Below, piece by piece: positions 41,462-50,560 of a stretch of 64,000 bases of DNA. Positions within the stretch are counted from its first letter, which is position 1, and each line of letters starts with the position of its first letter. This DNA is from JAXMHQ01 sp046346665 (lineage in GTDB: Bacteria > Verrucomicrobiota > Verrucomicrobiia > Limisphaerales > JAXMHQ01). The notes below the pieces were generated by a model. The model did not search any database. It was given only the letters and a program-made list of their open reading frames with translations, and was not told where the DNA came from. Location: the NCBI GenBank assembly GCA_046346665.1, contig JAXMHQ010000021.1:27421-91420 (forward strand), in the 5' to 3' direction. A program made the translations under genes and the position numbers.

Positions 41462-43153
41462 CTACTGTCCCGCGGGGCCCATAATGCGGCGGTTCATGGC
41501 GAGGGCGGCGCGGGTGTTGGCGAGGGCGGTGGCCTGGAAGCCTTTGAATTTCTCGATCTGGTCCGGCGTGAGAACGCCGTTCAGCCGTTGCAGTGCGCGG
41601 GTGTAGATATCGTTGAGAAGTTGAATGCTGCGTTCGGCGTCGGCCGTGGATGCGATGTTGCGGAAGTTCAGGATGGGGACAGCCTGGTAATCGGGGCTGA
41701 GTCCGGCCGCGGCCAGGGCGGCTTGAGTTTCCGCCTGGAGTGCGGCGTAGATTTGATGGGTTTTGTCATCCGCAGCAGGGTCTCCGGCGAGCATGGGTTT
41801 GAACTGTTCAGAGGACAGGTAGCTCAGGAGGTTTCGCTGGTAATCCTGGTATTGGGCGTAAGCGTCGGGCCCGAGCATGGCCTGGAGCTGCTGCCGCAGG
41901 CCGGCGTCGAGCTGGTCGAATTCGGGCACCATTTGTTCCGGCGATTTTCCTTCGCGGAGCACCTGCTGGATCCGGTCGATGTTATCCATCACGTTATCCG
42001 TGAGCAGTTCGTTGAATTTTTCGGCCTGTTGATCGTCGAGCCCGGCGCGCTTGGCGAATTCCTTGAAGATGGCGCTCATGCCGGCCTTCTGCTGGTCGCG
42101 CAGGAGTTTGCGGGCGGCGGGATCGCCGGTCAGCTTGTTGAGCATGCTGTTGGTGGCGTTGCTGGCGGTTTCCTGCCGGAGCCGGCCGACTTCGCCGCGC
42201 AGTTTCAGGACTTCGGACGGGTTCTTTTTGAGGCGATCGATTTCCTCGGAGAGAGCGGCGACCTGGTTGGAGGCGGCGTCGCGCTGTTGGCGGACGGCCT
42301 GGAGTTCGGCCTGGACGGGGGCCTGCTCCTGCTGGAGTTTTGCGGCTTCGTGTTTCCAGGTGGAGGCGCGCTGGGCCTGGTAAAGCCCGGCGCCGGCGAG
42401 TGCGCTGATGGTGAGTGTGACAAGAATTTTTTGTGTAGCGGTCATGGCAATGGCGCCGGTGGCGGCGAGTAGGGTGGTTTGAGTGGCGGCGCCGGCGAGT
42501 GCGCCGGCGGAAATGACTGCGGCGAATCCCTGGGGAGCCGCCTGCACGGCGTGGGTGGACAGGAGGATCGCGAGCCCGGCCGGTCCCGCGGCAAGCCCGC
42601 GCCTGCCCAGTGCGTCCCGAAGCCGGTCCAGCGCCCGGCTGACCCGCTTCTGCGCGGCGTCATCGGACACTCCCAGGGCAATCCCGACGGAGCGATAATC
42701 CTGGTTTTTGAAATACCGCAGCAGCAGGGCTTCCCGGTCGTCATCGTCCAGGCCGTCCATCACTTCGTCCAGCATGGGCCGGAGCTGCTCCCAGTCCGGG
42801 CCGGGTTCGTTTTCAAGTGCGGATTGATCCATGGCCTGCCTTTCGCGCGCCGCGCGCCGGCGGTCTTCGCGCAATTGATTCAATGCGGCAAATCGCGTGC
42901 TTCGGAAAAGCCAGCCCGCGAGCGAGGCGCCGGCCGGCAGCCGGTCGGCGAGGGACGGCGCCTTGCGGACCAGGTCCGAAAAAACCTCCTGGGCCACATC
43001 GCCCGCCTGGCTTGTGGAGGACAGGTGCCGGAGCGCCGCGGAATAGACGAGGTCCGTGTGCCGCTCGACGATCTCGCGAAAGGCGCCCTCGGCGCCGTCG
43101 CGTGCATACTCCCGGAGCAGTTCGGAATCGGTCCGCTGTTGCATTTCATCCAT
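41462..43153 (-). CDS. ECF sigma factor fused to a membrane-anchored coiled-coil domain
   Basis: 563 residues from ATG 43153. Residues about 1-180 are an ECF sigma factor: region 2 (LLREYARDGAEGAFREIVER, DVAQEVFSDLVRKAPSL, AGWLFRSTRFAALNQLREDR) and region 4 (LLRYFKNQDYRSVGIALGVS, KRVSRALDRLRDAL). After Ala-rich hydrophobic stretches (about 190-260, including ILVTLTISALAGAGLYQ) comes a long coiled coil (about 270-345) and a helical C-terminal domain. Such sigma-membrane fusions are seen in Verrucomicrobia and Planctomycetes (family knowledge). No separate anti-sigma gene is adjacent. Confidence 0.88.
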   Translation of the reverse strand: MDEMQQRTDSELLREYARDGAEGAFREIVERHTDLVYSAALRHLSSTSQAGDVAQEVFSDLVRKAPSLADRLPAGASLAGWLFRSTRFAALNQLREDRRRAARERQAMDQSALENEPGPDWEQLRPMLDEVMDGLDDDDREALLLRYFKNQDYRSVGIALGVSDDAAQKRVSRALDRLRDALGRRGLAAGPAGLAILLSTHAVQAAPQGFAAVISAGALAGAATQTTLLAATGAIAMTATQKILVTLTISALAGAGLYQAQRASTWKHEAAKLQQEQAPVQAELQAVRQQRDAASNQVAALSEEIDRLKKNPSEVLKLRGEVGRLRQETASNATNSMLNKLTGDPAARKLLRDQQKAGMSAIFKEFAKRAGLDDQQAEKFNELLTDNVMDNIDRIQQVLREGKSPEQMVPEFDQLDAGLRQQLQAMLGPDAYAQYQDYQRNLLSYLSSEQFKPMLAGDPAADDKTHQIYAALQAETQAALAAAGLSPDYQAVPILNFRNIASTADAERSIQLLNDIYTRALQRLNGVLTPDQIEKFKGFQATALANTRAALAMNRRIMGPAGQ

Positions 43154-43250
43154 ATAACAGCCGCCGGGGCGAAAATCCGACAACGAATTTGCGCGGAGCC
43201 ATGGCCGCGGGGAATATCCCAATTTACAGATTGGGAGCAACCTGCCGTGG

Positions 43251-43299
43251 CAGGGCCGCGCTCAGCGCGGCCGGCGCCCCGGAGCGGCGCCCTACCAAC
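43251..43299. repeat. Dispersed palindrome, family B
   Basis: CTGCCGTGGCAG, then GGCCGCGCTCAGCGCGGCC, then GGCGCCCCGGAGCGGCGCCC and TACC: stacked GC-rich hairpins like those at 25386 and 46893. Confidence 0.7.
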
Positions 43300-43377
43300 C
43301 GTTTGATCGTTCGAAGGACATTACCGGGTCGGGACCTGGCTTGCGCGGTGGGGCGGGGTGTTGTTCACTTGCGGGCT

Positions 43378-45189
43378 GTGAATTCAGTGGGATCCAAATC
43401 GGCGGTGGACGCATTGCTGGAACGGTTCGATTCGAAGCATCCGCGCCGGACGTTGTGGCGGTTGTTTGACGATCAGCGGCGGCTGGTGTTTGCGGCGGCC
43501 GGTTTTTACATCATCAAGCAGGCGCCGGCGTCGTTGTTTCCGCTCGCGCTGGGCATGGTGGTGGACGCGCTGACGCCGCTGCGGCCGGAATCGTGGCACC
43601 GGGTCCTGGTGATCGCGGGGGTCTACCTGTTGATCCTGGTTCAGAACCCGTTTGTGCACACGCTGTTTGTGCGGGCAATGAGCCGGGCGCTGCGGCACAT
43701 GCAGTTCATTTTGCGCAGTGCGCTGGTGGAGCGGCTGCACCAGTTGTCGGTGTTGTTCCACGAGGAGGCGCAGACGGGGGCGCTGCAGACGAAAATTCTG
43801 CGGGATGTGGACGCGATCGACACGTTGTGCCGGCACCTGATGCACACGGGGTTGAACGGGCTGCTGGTGGTGGTGTATGTGACGGTGATCGCGCTGCTGC
43901 GGCAGCCGATTTTGGCGTTGTATTTCCTGGTGACGGTGCCGACGGGCGTGTTGTTGTTGAAACTGTTCAGCAAACAATTCCGGGAACAATACCAGGCGTT
44001 GCGGGTGGAGACGGAGGAGATGAACGCGCGGGTGGGCGAGATGCTGCACATGCTGCCGGTGACGCGCGCGCACGGGCTCGAGGAGGAGGAGGCGCGCGAC
44101 GTCCGGACGGTCTTTCAGCGGCTGCAGGTGCGCGGGTTGCGGGTGGACACGTTGACGGAATTTTTCGCGTCAAGTTCCTGGTTCACGTTCAACGTGTTTC
44201 AGCTCGCCTGCCTGGTGTTTTCCGCCTGGCTGGTGACGAAGGGCAAATTGAAGGTCGGCGACGCCGTGATGTACCACGCGTATTTCGGAATGGTCGTCGG
44301 CGCGGTGCAGCAAATTCTCAGCGTGTTCCCCGCGCTCGCCCAGGGCGCAGACGCCATCCAGTCGATCGGCGAAGTTCTCGAGGCGCCGGAGGTGGAAGTG
44401 CACGAAGGGAAACCGGCGGCGCCCAGTCCGCTCCGGGGCGAGATCGTGTTCGAGAACGTCAGCTATTCCTATCCGAAAGGCCGCGAAGTCGCGCTGCGGG
44501 ACGTGTCGCTGCGCATTGAGCCGGGCGAGACCGTCGCGTTTGTCGGCGAATCCGGCGCGGGCAAGTCGACCTTGATCACGCTGGCGCTCGGGTTTCGAAA
44601 GCCGAGCGCGGGGCGGGTGTTGCTGGACGGGTTCGATCTGCAGGAATTGGATTTGCGGACTTATCGCCGGCAAATCGGCGTCGTGCCGCAGGCAACGGTA
44701 CTGTTCACCGGCAGCATTCGCGAGAACGTCACGTTCGGGCTCGACGATTTTCCGGACGCGCGCCTGTGGGAAATTCTCGCCGAAGCCAACCTGGCCGACC
44801 TGGTGAAATCGCTCCCGCAAAAACTCGACACCTCGCTCGGGGAAGGCGGCGCGAGATTGTCGGGCGGACAAAAGCAGCGACTGGCGATCGCGCGCGCCCT
44901 GGCGCGGGATCCGCGCATGATCCTGCTCGACGAAGCCACCTCGGCGCTCGATGCGGAATCGGAGCGGCTGGTGCAGGAGGCACTGATCCGGCTGACGCGG
45001 GGGCGCACGACGCTGATTGTCGCGCACCGGTTTTCGACGATCCGGCATGCGAATCGCGTGGTGGTGTTGCAGCAGGGGCGGATCGCGGATGTGGGGACGC
45101 GGGAGGAGTTGCTGGCGCGGCCGGGGCCGTTTCAACGGTTGGCGCGGCTGCAGTCGTTTGCGGCGGGGTCGGTGGAGGGGGCGGCCTGA
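43378..45189 (+). CDS. ABC exporter, fused permease and ATPase (half-transporter)
   Basis: 603 residues from GTG 43378; longer in-frame starts run through a dispersed repeat and are not supported. The transmembrane domain (about 40-320) has six helices. The nucleotide-binding domain has Walker A GESGAGKSTLITLAL, a Q-loop in IGVVPQATVLFTG, signature RLSGGQKQRLAIARALARDP, Walker B MILLDEATSALD and H-loop VAHRFSTIRHANRV. It functions as a homodimer exporting lipids, peptides or drugs; the substrate is unknown. Confidence 0.92.
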   Translation: MNSVGSKSAVDALLERFDSKHPRRTLWRLFDDQRRLVFAAAGFYIIKQAPASLFPLALGMVVDALTPLRPESWHRVLVIAGVYLLILVQNPFVHTLFVRAMSRALRHMQFILRSALVERLHQLSVLFHEEAQTGALQTKILRDVDAIDTLCRHLMHTGLNGLLVVVYVTVIALLRQPILALYFLVTVPTGVLLLKLFSKQFREQYQALRVETEEMNARVGEMLHMLPVTRAHGLEEEEARDVRTVFQRLQVRGLRVDTLTEFFASSSWFTFNVFQLACLVFSAWLVTKGKLKVGDAVMYHAYFGMVVGAVQQILSVFPALAQGADAIQSIGEVLEAPEVEVHEGKPAAPSPLRGEIVFENVSYSYPKGREVALRDVSLRIEPGETVAFVGESGAGKSTLITLALGFRKPSAGRVLLDGFDLQELDLRTYRRQIGVVPQATVLFTGSIRENVTFGLDDFPDARLWEILAEANLADLVKSLPQKLDTSLGEGGARLSGGQKQRLAIARALARDPRMILLDEATSALDAESERLVQEALIRLTRGRTTLIVAHRFSTIRHANRVVVLQQGRIADVGTREELLARPGPFQRLARLQSFAAGSVEGAA

Positions 45190-45219
45190 CGGGTTTTTTG
45201 GATTGATGGATTAGGGGGA

Positions 45220-45247
45220 TCCGCAATCTGACGATTGCGGCTACGAT
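45220..45247 (+). repeat. Dispersed palindrome, family A
   Basis: TCCGCAATCTGACGATTGCGG with CTACGAT tail, between the convergent ABC exporter and peptide deformylase genes. Confidence 0.85.
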
Positions 45248-45253
45248 GGCGGA

Positions 45254-45832
45254 TTACCTTTTCCGCGCGGGCTGGAGGGCGGCTTTGGTGTCGGCCTGGA
45301 GTTGGTCGAGTTCGGGCCGGAGATTTTCCTTGTCGGCTTTTTCCATCCGATCGATGAACAGGATTCCGTGGAGATGATCGGTTTCGTGCTGGACGGCGCG
45401 GGCGAGCAGGCCGCCGCAGCGGAACGAGATCGGTTTGCCATCCTGGTTGAGGGCCTGGACATCGACCGATTCGGGACGGGAAATGTCGGCGTAAATTTCC
45501 GGAAAACTGAGGCAGCCTTCGGGGCCGGAGACGGGGTCGCCCGCGGGTTTGACCTGTGGATTCAGGAGGACGAGCGGCATGAGTGTGGCGACATCGGCCG
45601 GTTGGCCGTCGATTTCCAGGGTGGACGGCCGGTCGGTGACGCCGCGGACATCGATGACGGTGACCTGGATGGGTTTGCCGACCTGCTGGGCGGCGAGGCC
45701 GATTCCCTTGTAGGCATACATCGTTTCGAACATGTCGGCGATGAGGCGTTGGATCTCGGTCGTGACCGTGTCCACACGCGAACCTTTTTGACGGAGCGCG
45801 GGATGGCCGAACTTGACGACTTCCAGGATCAT
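45254..45832 (-). CDS. def: Peptide deformylase
   Basis: A 192-residue Fe/Zn enzyme that removes the N-formyl group from nascent proteins. The three family motifs are present: GIGLAAQQVG, EGCLSFPEIYA and the metal-binding QHETDHLHGILF. Start MILEVVKFGHPALRQ matches the family N-terminus. It lies 15 nt after parB on the same strand, probably cotranscribed. Confidence 0.95.
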   Translation of the reverse strand: MILEVVKFGHPALRQKGSRVDTVTTEIQRLIADMFETMYAYKGIGLAAQQVGKPIQVTVIDVRGVTDRPSTLEIDGQPADVATLMPLVLLNPQVKPAGDPVSGPEGCLSFPEIYADISRPESVDVQALNQDGKPISFRCGGLLARAVQHETDHLHGILFIDRMEKADKENLRPELDQLQADTKAALQPARKR

Positions 45833-45847
45833 GGGGCGGTGTGACGG

Positions 45848-46795
45848 TTATTCGATGGTAACTCCGAGCAATTGGAGGATGCGTTCCAGTTCGGCGTCGC
45901 TGAAGTAGGAAATTTCGATCGAGCCTTTGCCCTGGGCGTAGCGGAGCTGGACCTTGGTGGCGAGCACTTCGCGCAGGCGCGACTCGACATTGGCAACGTG
46001 GGTATCACGGAGCGGGATGGCAACGGTGGCCTTGGCCGCGGCGGTGCCGCGGGCCTGGAGTTTCGCGGTCAGGATTTCCGTCTGACGCACGTTGAGTCCG
46101 TCCTTCAGGATCCGTTCCGCGGCGGCGATCTGGAGTTTGTCGCCGGGCAAACCGAGCAGGACTTTGGCGTGGCCCACGCTGAGTTTGCCGTCGCGCAGAT
46201 TTTTCTGAAGTGCGGAGGGCAATTTGAGGAGGCGCAGTGAATTGGCGACGACCGTGCGGCTTTTGCCGACGCGTGCGGCGACCTCTTCCTGCGTGAGTTT
46301 AAACTGTTCCGTGAGTTGCGCGTAACCCTGGGCTTCCTCGATTGGGTTGAGATTTTCGCGCTGCAGGTTTTCGATGAGCGCCAGCTCGAGCACATCGCGG
46401 TCGTCGGCTTCGCGGACGATGACCGGGGCTTCCTTGAGTCCGGCGAGCCGGGCGGCGCGCCAGCGGCGTTCGCCGGCGATCAATTCCACGTGGTCGCCGC
46501 GCTGACGGACGATGAGGGGCTGGACGATGCCCTGTTCGCGGATGGAATCGGCAAGTTCCTGCAGCGCTTCCGGGGCGAAATCCTTGCGCGGCTGGAGCGG
46601 GCAGGGGCGGATGCGGTCGAGCGGGAGCCGCTGGACCCGGTCGCCGGGTGCGGTGGCCGGTGTGGCGGCGGCGGTGGACGCGGGTGCGGGCGCTCCGTCA
46701 GCGGAACCGGTCGGCCGCGCGGCGGGTGGTTTGCCTGCGGCGGGGGCGCCGCCGAGAAGCGCGCCGAGGCCGCGGCCCAATGCAGGTTTTGCCAT
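45848..46795 (-). CDS. parB: Chromosome-partitioning protein ParB
   Basis: 315 residues from ATG 46795 (MAKPALGRGLGALLGG, the standard ParB start). An Ala/Pro-rich linker is followed by the CTP-binding ParB/Srx domain (IRPCPLQPRKDF, SIREQGIVQPLIVRQ, ELIAGERRWRAARLAG, ALIENLQRENLNPIEEA), the HTH (EEVAARVGKSRTVVANSLRLLKL) and a C-terminal dimerisation domain. It binds parS and loads SMC. parA is not next to it in the window. No parS (TGTTNCACGTGAAACA-like) was noticed. Confidence 0.94.
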   Translation of the reverse strand: MAKPALGRGLGALLGGAPAAGKPPAARPTGSADGAPAPASTAAATPATAPGDRVQRLPLDRIRPCPLQPRKDFAPEALQELADSIREQGIVQPLIVRQRGDHVELIAGERRWRAARLAGLKEAPVIVREADDRDVLELALIENLQRENLNPIEEAQGYAQLTEQFKLTQEEVAARVGKSRTVVANSLRLLKLPSALQKNLRDGKLSVGHAKVLLGLPGDKLQIAAAERILKDGLNVRQTEILTAKLQARGTAAAKATVAIPLRDTHVANVESRLREVLATKVQLRYAQGKGSIEISYFSDAELERILQLLGVTIE

Positions 46796-46892
46796 GTGAC
46801 CCAGAGTGTCCCAGCGCGCTGAAGTTGTCAACGCGCGGGCAACGGTGGCAATGTCCTGATTTGAATTTGTGTCTTCGAGTGAGCAGGCGTTT

Positions 46893-46938
46893 GGTAGGGC
46901 GCCGCTCCGCGGCGCCGGCTGCGCGGAGCGCAGCCCTA
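46893..46938. repeat. Dispersed palindrome, family B
   Basis: GGTAGGGCGCCGCTCCGCGG, then CGCCGGCTGCGCGGAGCGCA and GCCCTACC: two hairpins enclosed by GGTAGGGC...GCCCTACC. It is the best-preserved copy of family B, located upstream of parB. Confidence 0.8.
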
Positions 46939-47041
46939 CCCCGCCAGGCCGGGCGGACTGCGCTGCGATTTCCGGCGCCAAAGCCGCGGGCCCCGCGTTC
47001 TTGAATCGACATCGGGAGGCTCCCAACCTAATTTGCCGGGG

Positions 47042-47728
47042 ATGATTATTGCCCCATCATTGTTGGCGTCCGATTTCACGCGGTTCGGAAAGGAAGCGGA
47101 GCGGGTGGGTCGTTCCGGGGCCGACTGGCTACACCTGGACATCATGGACGGGCATTTTGTCCCGAACATTTCGTTCGGACCGCGGGTGGTGCAATCGATC
47201 CGGCCGGTGACGCCGATTTTCTTCGATGTTCACCTCATGTGTTCCAAGCCGCAGATTTTGCTGGAACCGTTTGCGAAAGCGGGGGCGAACCAGTTGAACA
47301 TTCACGTCGAGCTCGGCGGCGACGCGGTGACCGCGTTGATCTGGAAAATCAAGTCGTTGAATTTGAAAGTGGGCCTGGCGGTGAATCCGCCGACGTCGAT
47401 CACGCTGGTGCAGCCCTACCTGGAGCAGATTGATTCGCTGCTGGTGATGACGGTGAATCCGGGGTTTGGCGGGCAGGAATTCATTCACGAGACGCTGCCG
47501 AAGATCGAGCAGGCCGCCGCGTGGCGGCAGGAGAGGCATCTCCAATATCACATCGCGGTGGACGGCGGGGTCGATTTCACGACGGCGGCGGACTGTGCGC
47601 GGGCGGGGGCGGATGTTTTTGTGAGCGGGACGGCGCTGTTCAAGCAGAAGAACATGAAAGCCGCCGTGAGCCGGTTCCGGAAAATCGTGCATGCAAACGA
47701 CCCGGCGCTGGCGGATTTGAAGGTGTGA
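47042..47728 (+). CDS. rpe: Ribulose-phosphate 3-epimerase
   Basis: 228 residues from ATG 47042 (MIIAPSLLASDFTRFGKE); an in-frame TTG at 47033 is less likely. TIM-barrel pentose phosphate enzyme: DWLHLDIMDGHFVPNISFGP with metal/catalytic Asp and His, FFDVHLMCSKPQ, LLVMTVNPGFGGQEFI and the second catalytic Asp in IAVDGGVDFTTA, ending in the phosphate-binding FVSGTALFKQ. Complete. Confidence 0.95.
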   Translation: MIIAPSLLASDFTRFGKEAERVGRSGADWLHLDIMDGHFVPNISFGPRVVQSIRPVTPIFFDVHLMCSKPQILLEPFAKAGANQLNIHVELGGDAVTALIWKIKSLNLKVGLAVNPPTSITLVQPYLEQIDSLLVMTVNPGFGGQEFIHETLPKIEQAAAWRQERHLQYHIAVDGGVDFTTAADCARAGADVFVSGTALFKQKNMKAAVSRFRKIVHANDPALADLKV

Positions 47729-47753
47729 CGGGTGGTGGGAAAATCCAAGGCCA

Positions 47754-47841
47754 GGATTGATGGATTCCTGGATAAATGGATTCCTTGCGGGCTGTCAGTG
47801 CATTTATCCAATAATCCGATCATCCAATAATCCACCCATCC
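47754..47841. repeat. ATCCA-rich inverted repeats
   Basis: GGATTGATGGATTCCTGGAT and CATTTATCCAATAATCCGAT-type runs, same family as 37330-37423 and 50457-50553; it can fold into a long imperfect hairpin. Confidence 0.65.
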
Positions 47842-47892
47842 TTTCCGCCCGCTCCCTCTTGGCAGAAGGCGCGCGCGTGGTTAAAGTGCGGG

Positions 47893-49308
47893 ATGTCGCA
47901 AATCAAATTTGGCACGGACGGCTGGCGGGCGGTGATCGCGGAGGATTTTACTTTTGCCAATGTCGCGCGTGTTTCCCAGGCCACGGCGGATTACTGGCGC
48001 AGCCTTGCGGGTCCGAAGCGCCGAAAAGTCATTGTCGGTTATGATCGGCGGTTTTTGTCGGGCGACTTCGCCCGGTGCGCCGCGGAGGTGCTGGCGGCGA
48101 ACGATTTCAACGTGGTGCTGACGCCCGATCCCACGCCGACGCCGTCGGTCTCCTACGCCGTCAAAGAACAGGACGCGATCGGCGGAGTGATGATCACCGC
48201 GAGCCACAATCCACCCGTGTTCAACGGGTTCAAACTCAAGTCGGATTACGGCGGTTCCAGCGATCCGGAGACCTGCCAAGCGGTGGAGAAATGTGTTGAT
48301 CGATCGCCGGTCCGTCGCGTGCCGCTGGCGGACGCGGTCCGGTCGGGCCGGGTGACGGTGCGGGATGTGCGCCCGGCGCATTACGCGGCGTTGAAGCGGT
48401 TGGTGGATTTTAAGGCGATTTCAAAATCCCGGCTGCGGTTCGCGCACGAGGCATTGTTCGGTGTCGGGGCGGGATGCTTTGACCAGATTTTAAAAGGAAC
48501 GACCTGCAAGGTGACGACGCTGAACGGGCGGCACGACGCGCTGTTCGGCGGGATCAACCCGGAGCCGATTGAGCGCAATTACGCGTTGAGCCAGGCCTAC
48601 CTGAAGCGGCACCCGCACGACATCTGCCTGGTGACGGACGGCGACGCGGATCGCGTCGGCGGCATGGACGGGCGGGGCGGGTATTTGTCGACCCACAAGC
48701 TGATCTGTTTGTTGTTGCGGCATTCGTTTGTGAACCGGCACGGGCACGGCCGGGTGGTGAAGGCGCTGACGACCACTTCGATGGTGGACAAGATGTGCGC
48801 CGAATACGGGTTGCCGATGGTGGAGACGGGCGTGGGATTCAAGTATGTGTGCGCCGAGATGCTGAAAGGCGACGTGCTGCTGGGAGCGGAGGAGAGCGGC
48901 GGCATCGGGTTCGAAGGACACATTCCCGAGCGGGACGGAATCGCGGCGGGGCTGATGTTGCTGGAAATGCTGGCGATGGAAAAGACGCCGGTGAGCAAGC
49001 TGCTGGCGCAACTGGAGAAGAAATTCGGGCCGCATCATTACGATCGGATCGACACGCATTACCCGCTGGACAAGCGTCCGAAGCTGATGGAATTCCTGAA
49101 GTCGAACCCGCCGTCGAAGCTGTTGCGGTCGCCGATGGCCGAGGTGAAGAGCTACGACGGAATCAAGTTTGTGGCGGAGGACGGTTCGTGGCTGATGCTG
49201 CGCGGGTCGGGCACGGAGCCCGTGCTGCGCATTTATTCGGAGGCGAAAAGCCCGGCGGATGTGAGGAAATTGCTGAAGCTGGGTGTGTCGCTGACCCGCG
49301 AGGTGTGA
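47893..49308 (+). CDS. Phosphohexomutase (phosphoglucomutase/phosphomannomutase)
   Basis: A 471-residue alpha-D-phosphohexomutase: FGTDGWRAVIAEDFT at the start, VIVGYDRRFLS, active-site phosphoserine loop MITASHNPPVFNGFK, metal-binding loop LVTDGDADRVGGMD, sugar-binding GAEESGGIGFEGHIPERDG and phosphate-binding RGSGTEPVLRIYSEA. It interconverts hexose 1- and 6-phosphates; substrate preference cannot be read from sequence alone. Confidence 0.93.
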   Translation: MSQIKFGTDGWRAVIAEDFTFANVARVSQATADYWRSLAGPKRRKVIVGYDRRFLSGDFARCAAEVLAANDFNVVLTPDPTPTPSVSYAVKEQDAIGGVMITASHNPPVFNGFKLKSDYGGSSDPETCQAVEKCVDRSPVRRVPLADAVRSGRVTVRDVRPAHYAALKRLVDFKAISKSRLRFAHEALFGVGAGCFDQILKGTTCKVTTLNGRHDALFGGINPEPIERNYALSQAYLKRHPHDICLVTDGDADRVGGMDGRGGYLSTHKLICLLLRHSFVNRHGHGRVVKALTTTSMVDKMCAEYGLPMVETGVGFKYVCAEMLKGDVLLGAEESGGIGFEGHIPERDGIAAGLMLLEMLAMEKTPVSKLLAQLEKKFGPHHYDRIDTHYPLDKRPKLMEFLKSNPPSKLLRSPMAEVKSYDGIKFVAEDGSWLMLRGSGTEPVLRIYSEAKSPADVRKLLKLGVSLTREV

Positions 49309-49323
49309 GGGACCGGCCTTTTG

Positions 49324-49449
49324 CAGCCGCGATCGTGAGATCGCGGTCCGCGATCTTATCCGTCTTAGCCAAGGCTACGACAGACGGGTGATCGCGGCTA
49401 CGAGGAAAGAAGGGGGCACGAGTCCGCGATCTCATGATCGCGGCTACGG
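49324..49449. repeat. Dispersed palindromes, family A, composite
   Basis: GCAGCCGCGATCGTGAGATC at 49324 (inverted copy), a mosaic GCCAAGGCTACGACAGACGG near 49370, and TCCGCGATCTCATGATCGCG with GCTACGG ending at 49449. Confidence 0.75.
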
Positions 49450-49502
49450 GGGGGGATATGCATTTCTCTTGACCGTGTTTTGCGGGGTGGAGAATCTAGC
49501 GC

Positions 49503-50396
49503 ATGCGAAGCAAACTGCTTTTCCTTCTCTCCGCAGCCGTCGCCGCGATGATTCTTCTGCCGGCATCGGTTGTCGCCCAACAAAAGCCCCTCAAAGTCCT
49601 GTTTTTCTCGAAGTCATCCGGCTATGAGCACTCGGTGATCGCGCGCAAGGATGGGAAGCCGAGTTTTGCGGAAAACCTGCTGGCCGAAGTCGGCCCGAAA
49701 CAGGGCGTGGAATTCACGTTCTCGAAGGACGGCAGCCTGTTCACGCCGGAATACATCGCGGGATTCGACGTGCTGGTGTTTTATACCACGGGCGATCTTA
49801 CCACGGCGGGGACGGACAAAAATCCGCCGATGACGCCGGAAGGCAAGAAGGCGCTGCTGTCGGCGATCAACAAGGGCAAGGGATTTGTGGGAGTTCACTG
49901 CGCGACGGACACATTTCACACGCCGGAGACGGGGACAAATCACTCGGAATATCACAACGACGGCAATGCGGCGGATCCTTACATCCAAATGATCGGCGGC
50001 GAATTCATCATTCACGACAAGCAGCAGAAGGCGAAAAGCCACGTGGCGGATCCGTCGTTCCCGGGAATGCCGAAGGAGGATTTTGAATTATTCGAGGAGT
50101 GGTATTCGCTGAAGAATATCGGCGACGACCTGCACGTGCTGCTGGTCCAGGAAACCCAGGACATGCAGGGCAAACCGTATCATCGTCCGCCGTACCCGTC
50201 GACCTGGGCGCGCCTGCAGGGCAAGGGGCGGGTGTTCGAGACCTCGATGGGGCATCGCGAGGATGTGTGGACGAACCCGCTGTTCCAGGATTTGTTGTTC
50301 GGCGGGATCAAGTGGGCCGCGGGCCAGGGATCGCCGGATGTGAAGCCTACCGTTCAGACCGTCACGCCGGGTTACCGCGAATTGCCGCCGAAGTAG
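49503..50396 (+). CDS. Secreted ThuA-like domain protein
   Basis: 297 residues with signal peptide (MRSKLLFLLSAAVAAMILLP, cleavage after VVAQ). ThuA-like fold (class I glutamine amidotransferase-like): LKVLFFSKSSGYEHSVI, FDVLVFYTTGDLT, KGFVGVHCATDTFH, MIGGEFIIHD and VFETSMGHREDVWTNP. Verrucomicrobia and Planctomycetes carry many such secreted proteins, thought to act in sugar degradation; no activity is firmly assigned. Confidence 0.88.
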   Translation: MRSKLLFLLSAAVAAMILLPASVVAQQKPLKVLFFSKSSGYEHSVIARKDGKPSFAENLLAEVGPKQGVEFTFSKDGSLFTPEYIAGFDVLVFYTTGDLTTAGTDKNPPMTPEGKKALLSAINKGKGFVGVHCATDTFHTPETGTNHSEYHNDGNAADPYIQMIGGEFIIHDKQQKAKSHVADPSFPGMPKEDFELFEEWYSLKNIGDDLHVLLVQETQDMQGKPYHRPPYPSTWARLQGKGRVFETSMGHREDVWTNPLFQDLLFGGIKWAAGQGSPDVKPTVQTVTPGYRELPPK

Positions 50397-50431
50397 GCGA
50401 AATGGAGTGCTGGAGTGGGGCAGGACCTGGT

Positions 50432-50553
50432 GGGGCGAGACTCCGTCGAGCCCTCGAAATGGATTATTGGATTGCTGGATTCTTGGATAAATGGGAAGAC
50501 CCTCGCGCGCGACCATCCATTAATCCATAAATCCATTGATCCAACAATCCATC
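50432..50553. repeat. Family C palindrome and ATCCA-rich repeats
   Basis: GGGGCGAGACTCCGTCGAGC (family C, from about 50432) followed by GGATTATTGGATTGCTGGAT and complementary ATTAATCCATAAATCCATTG runs to 50553. The gene-free space between the ThuA-like and GH43 genes is filled by these repeats. Confidence 0.7.
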
Positions 50554-50560
50554 GCAATTC

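Noticed and set aside
42817..43377. N-terminal extension of the ABC exporter by 187 codons
   Set aside because: The extension is antisense to the sigma-factor gene and runs through a dispersed repeat. The GTG at 43378 fits the family's usual length.
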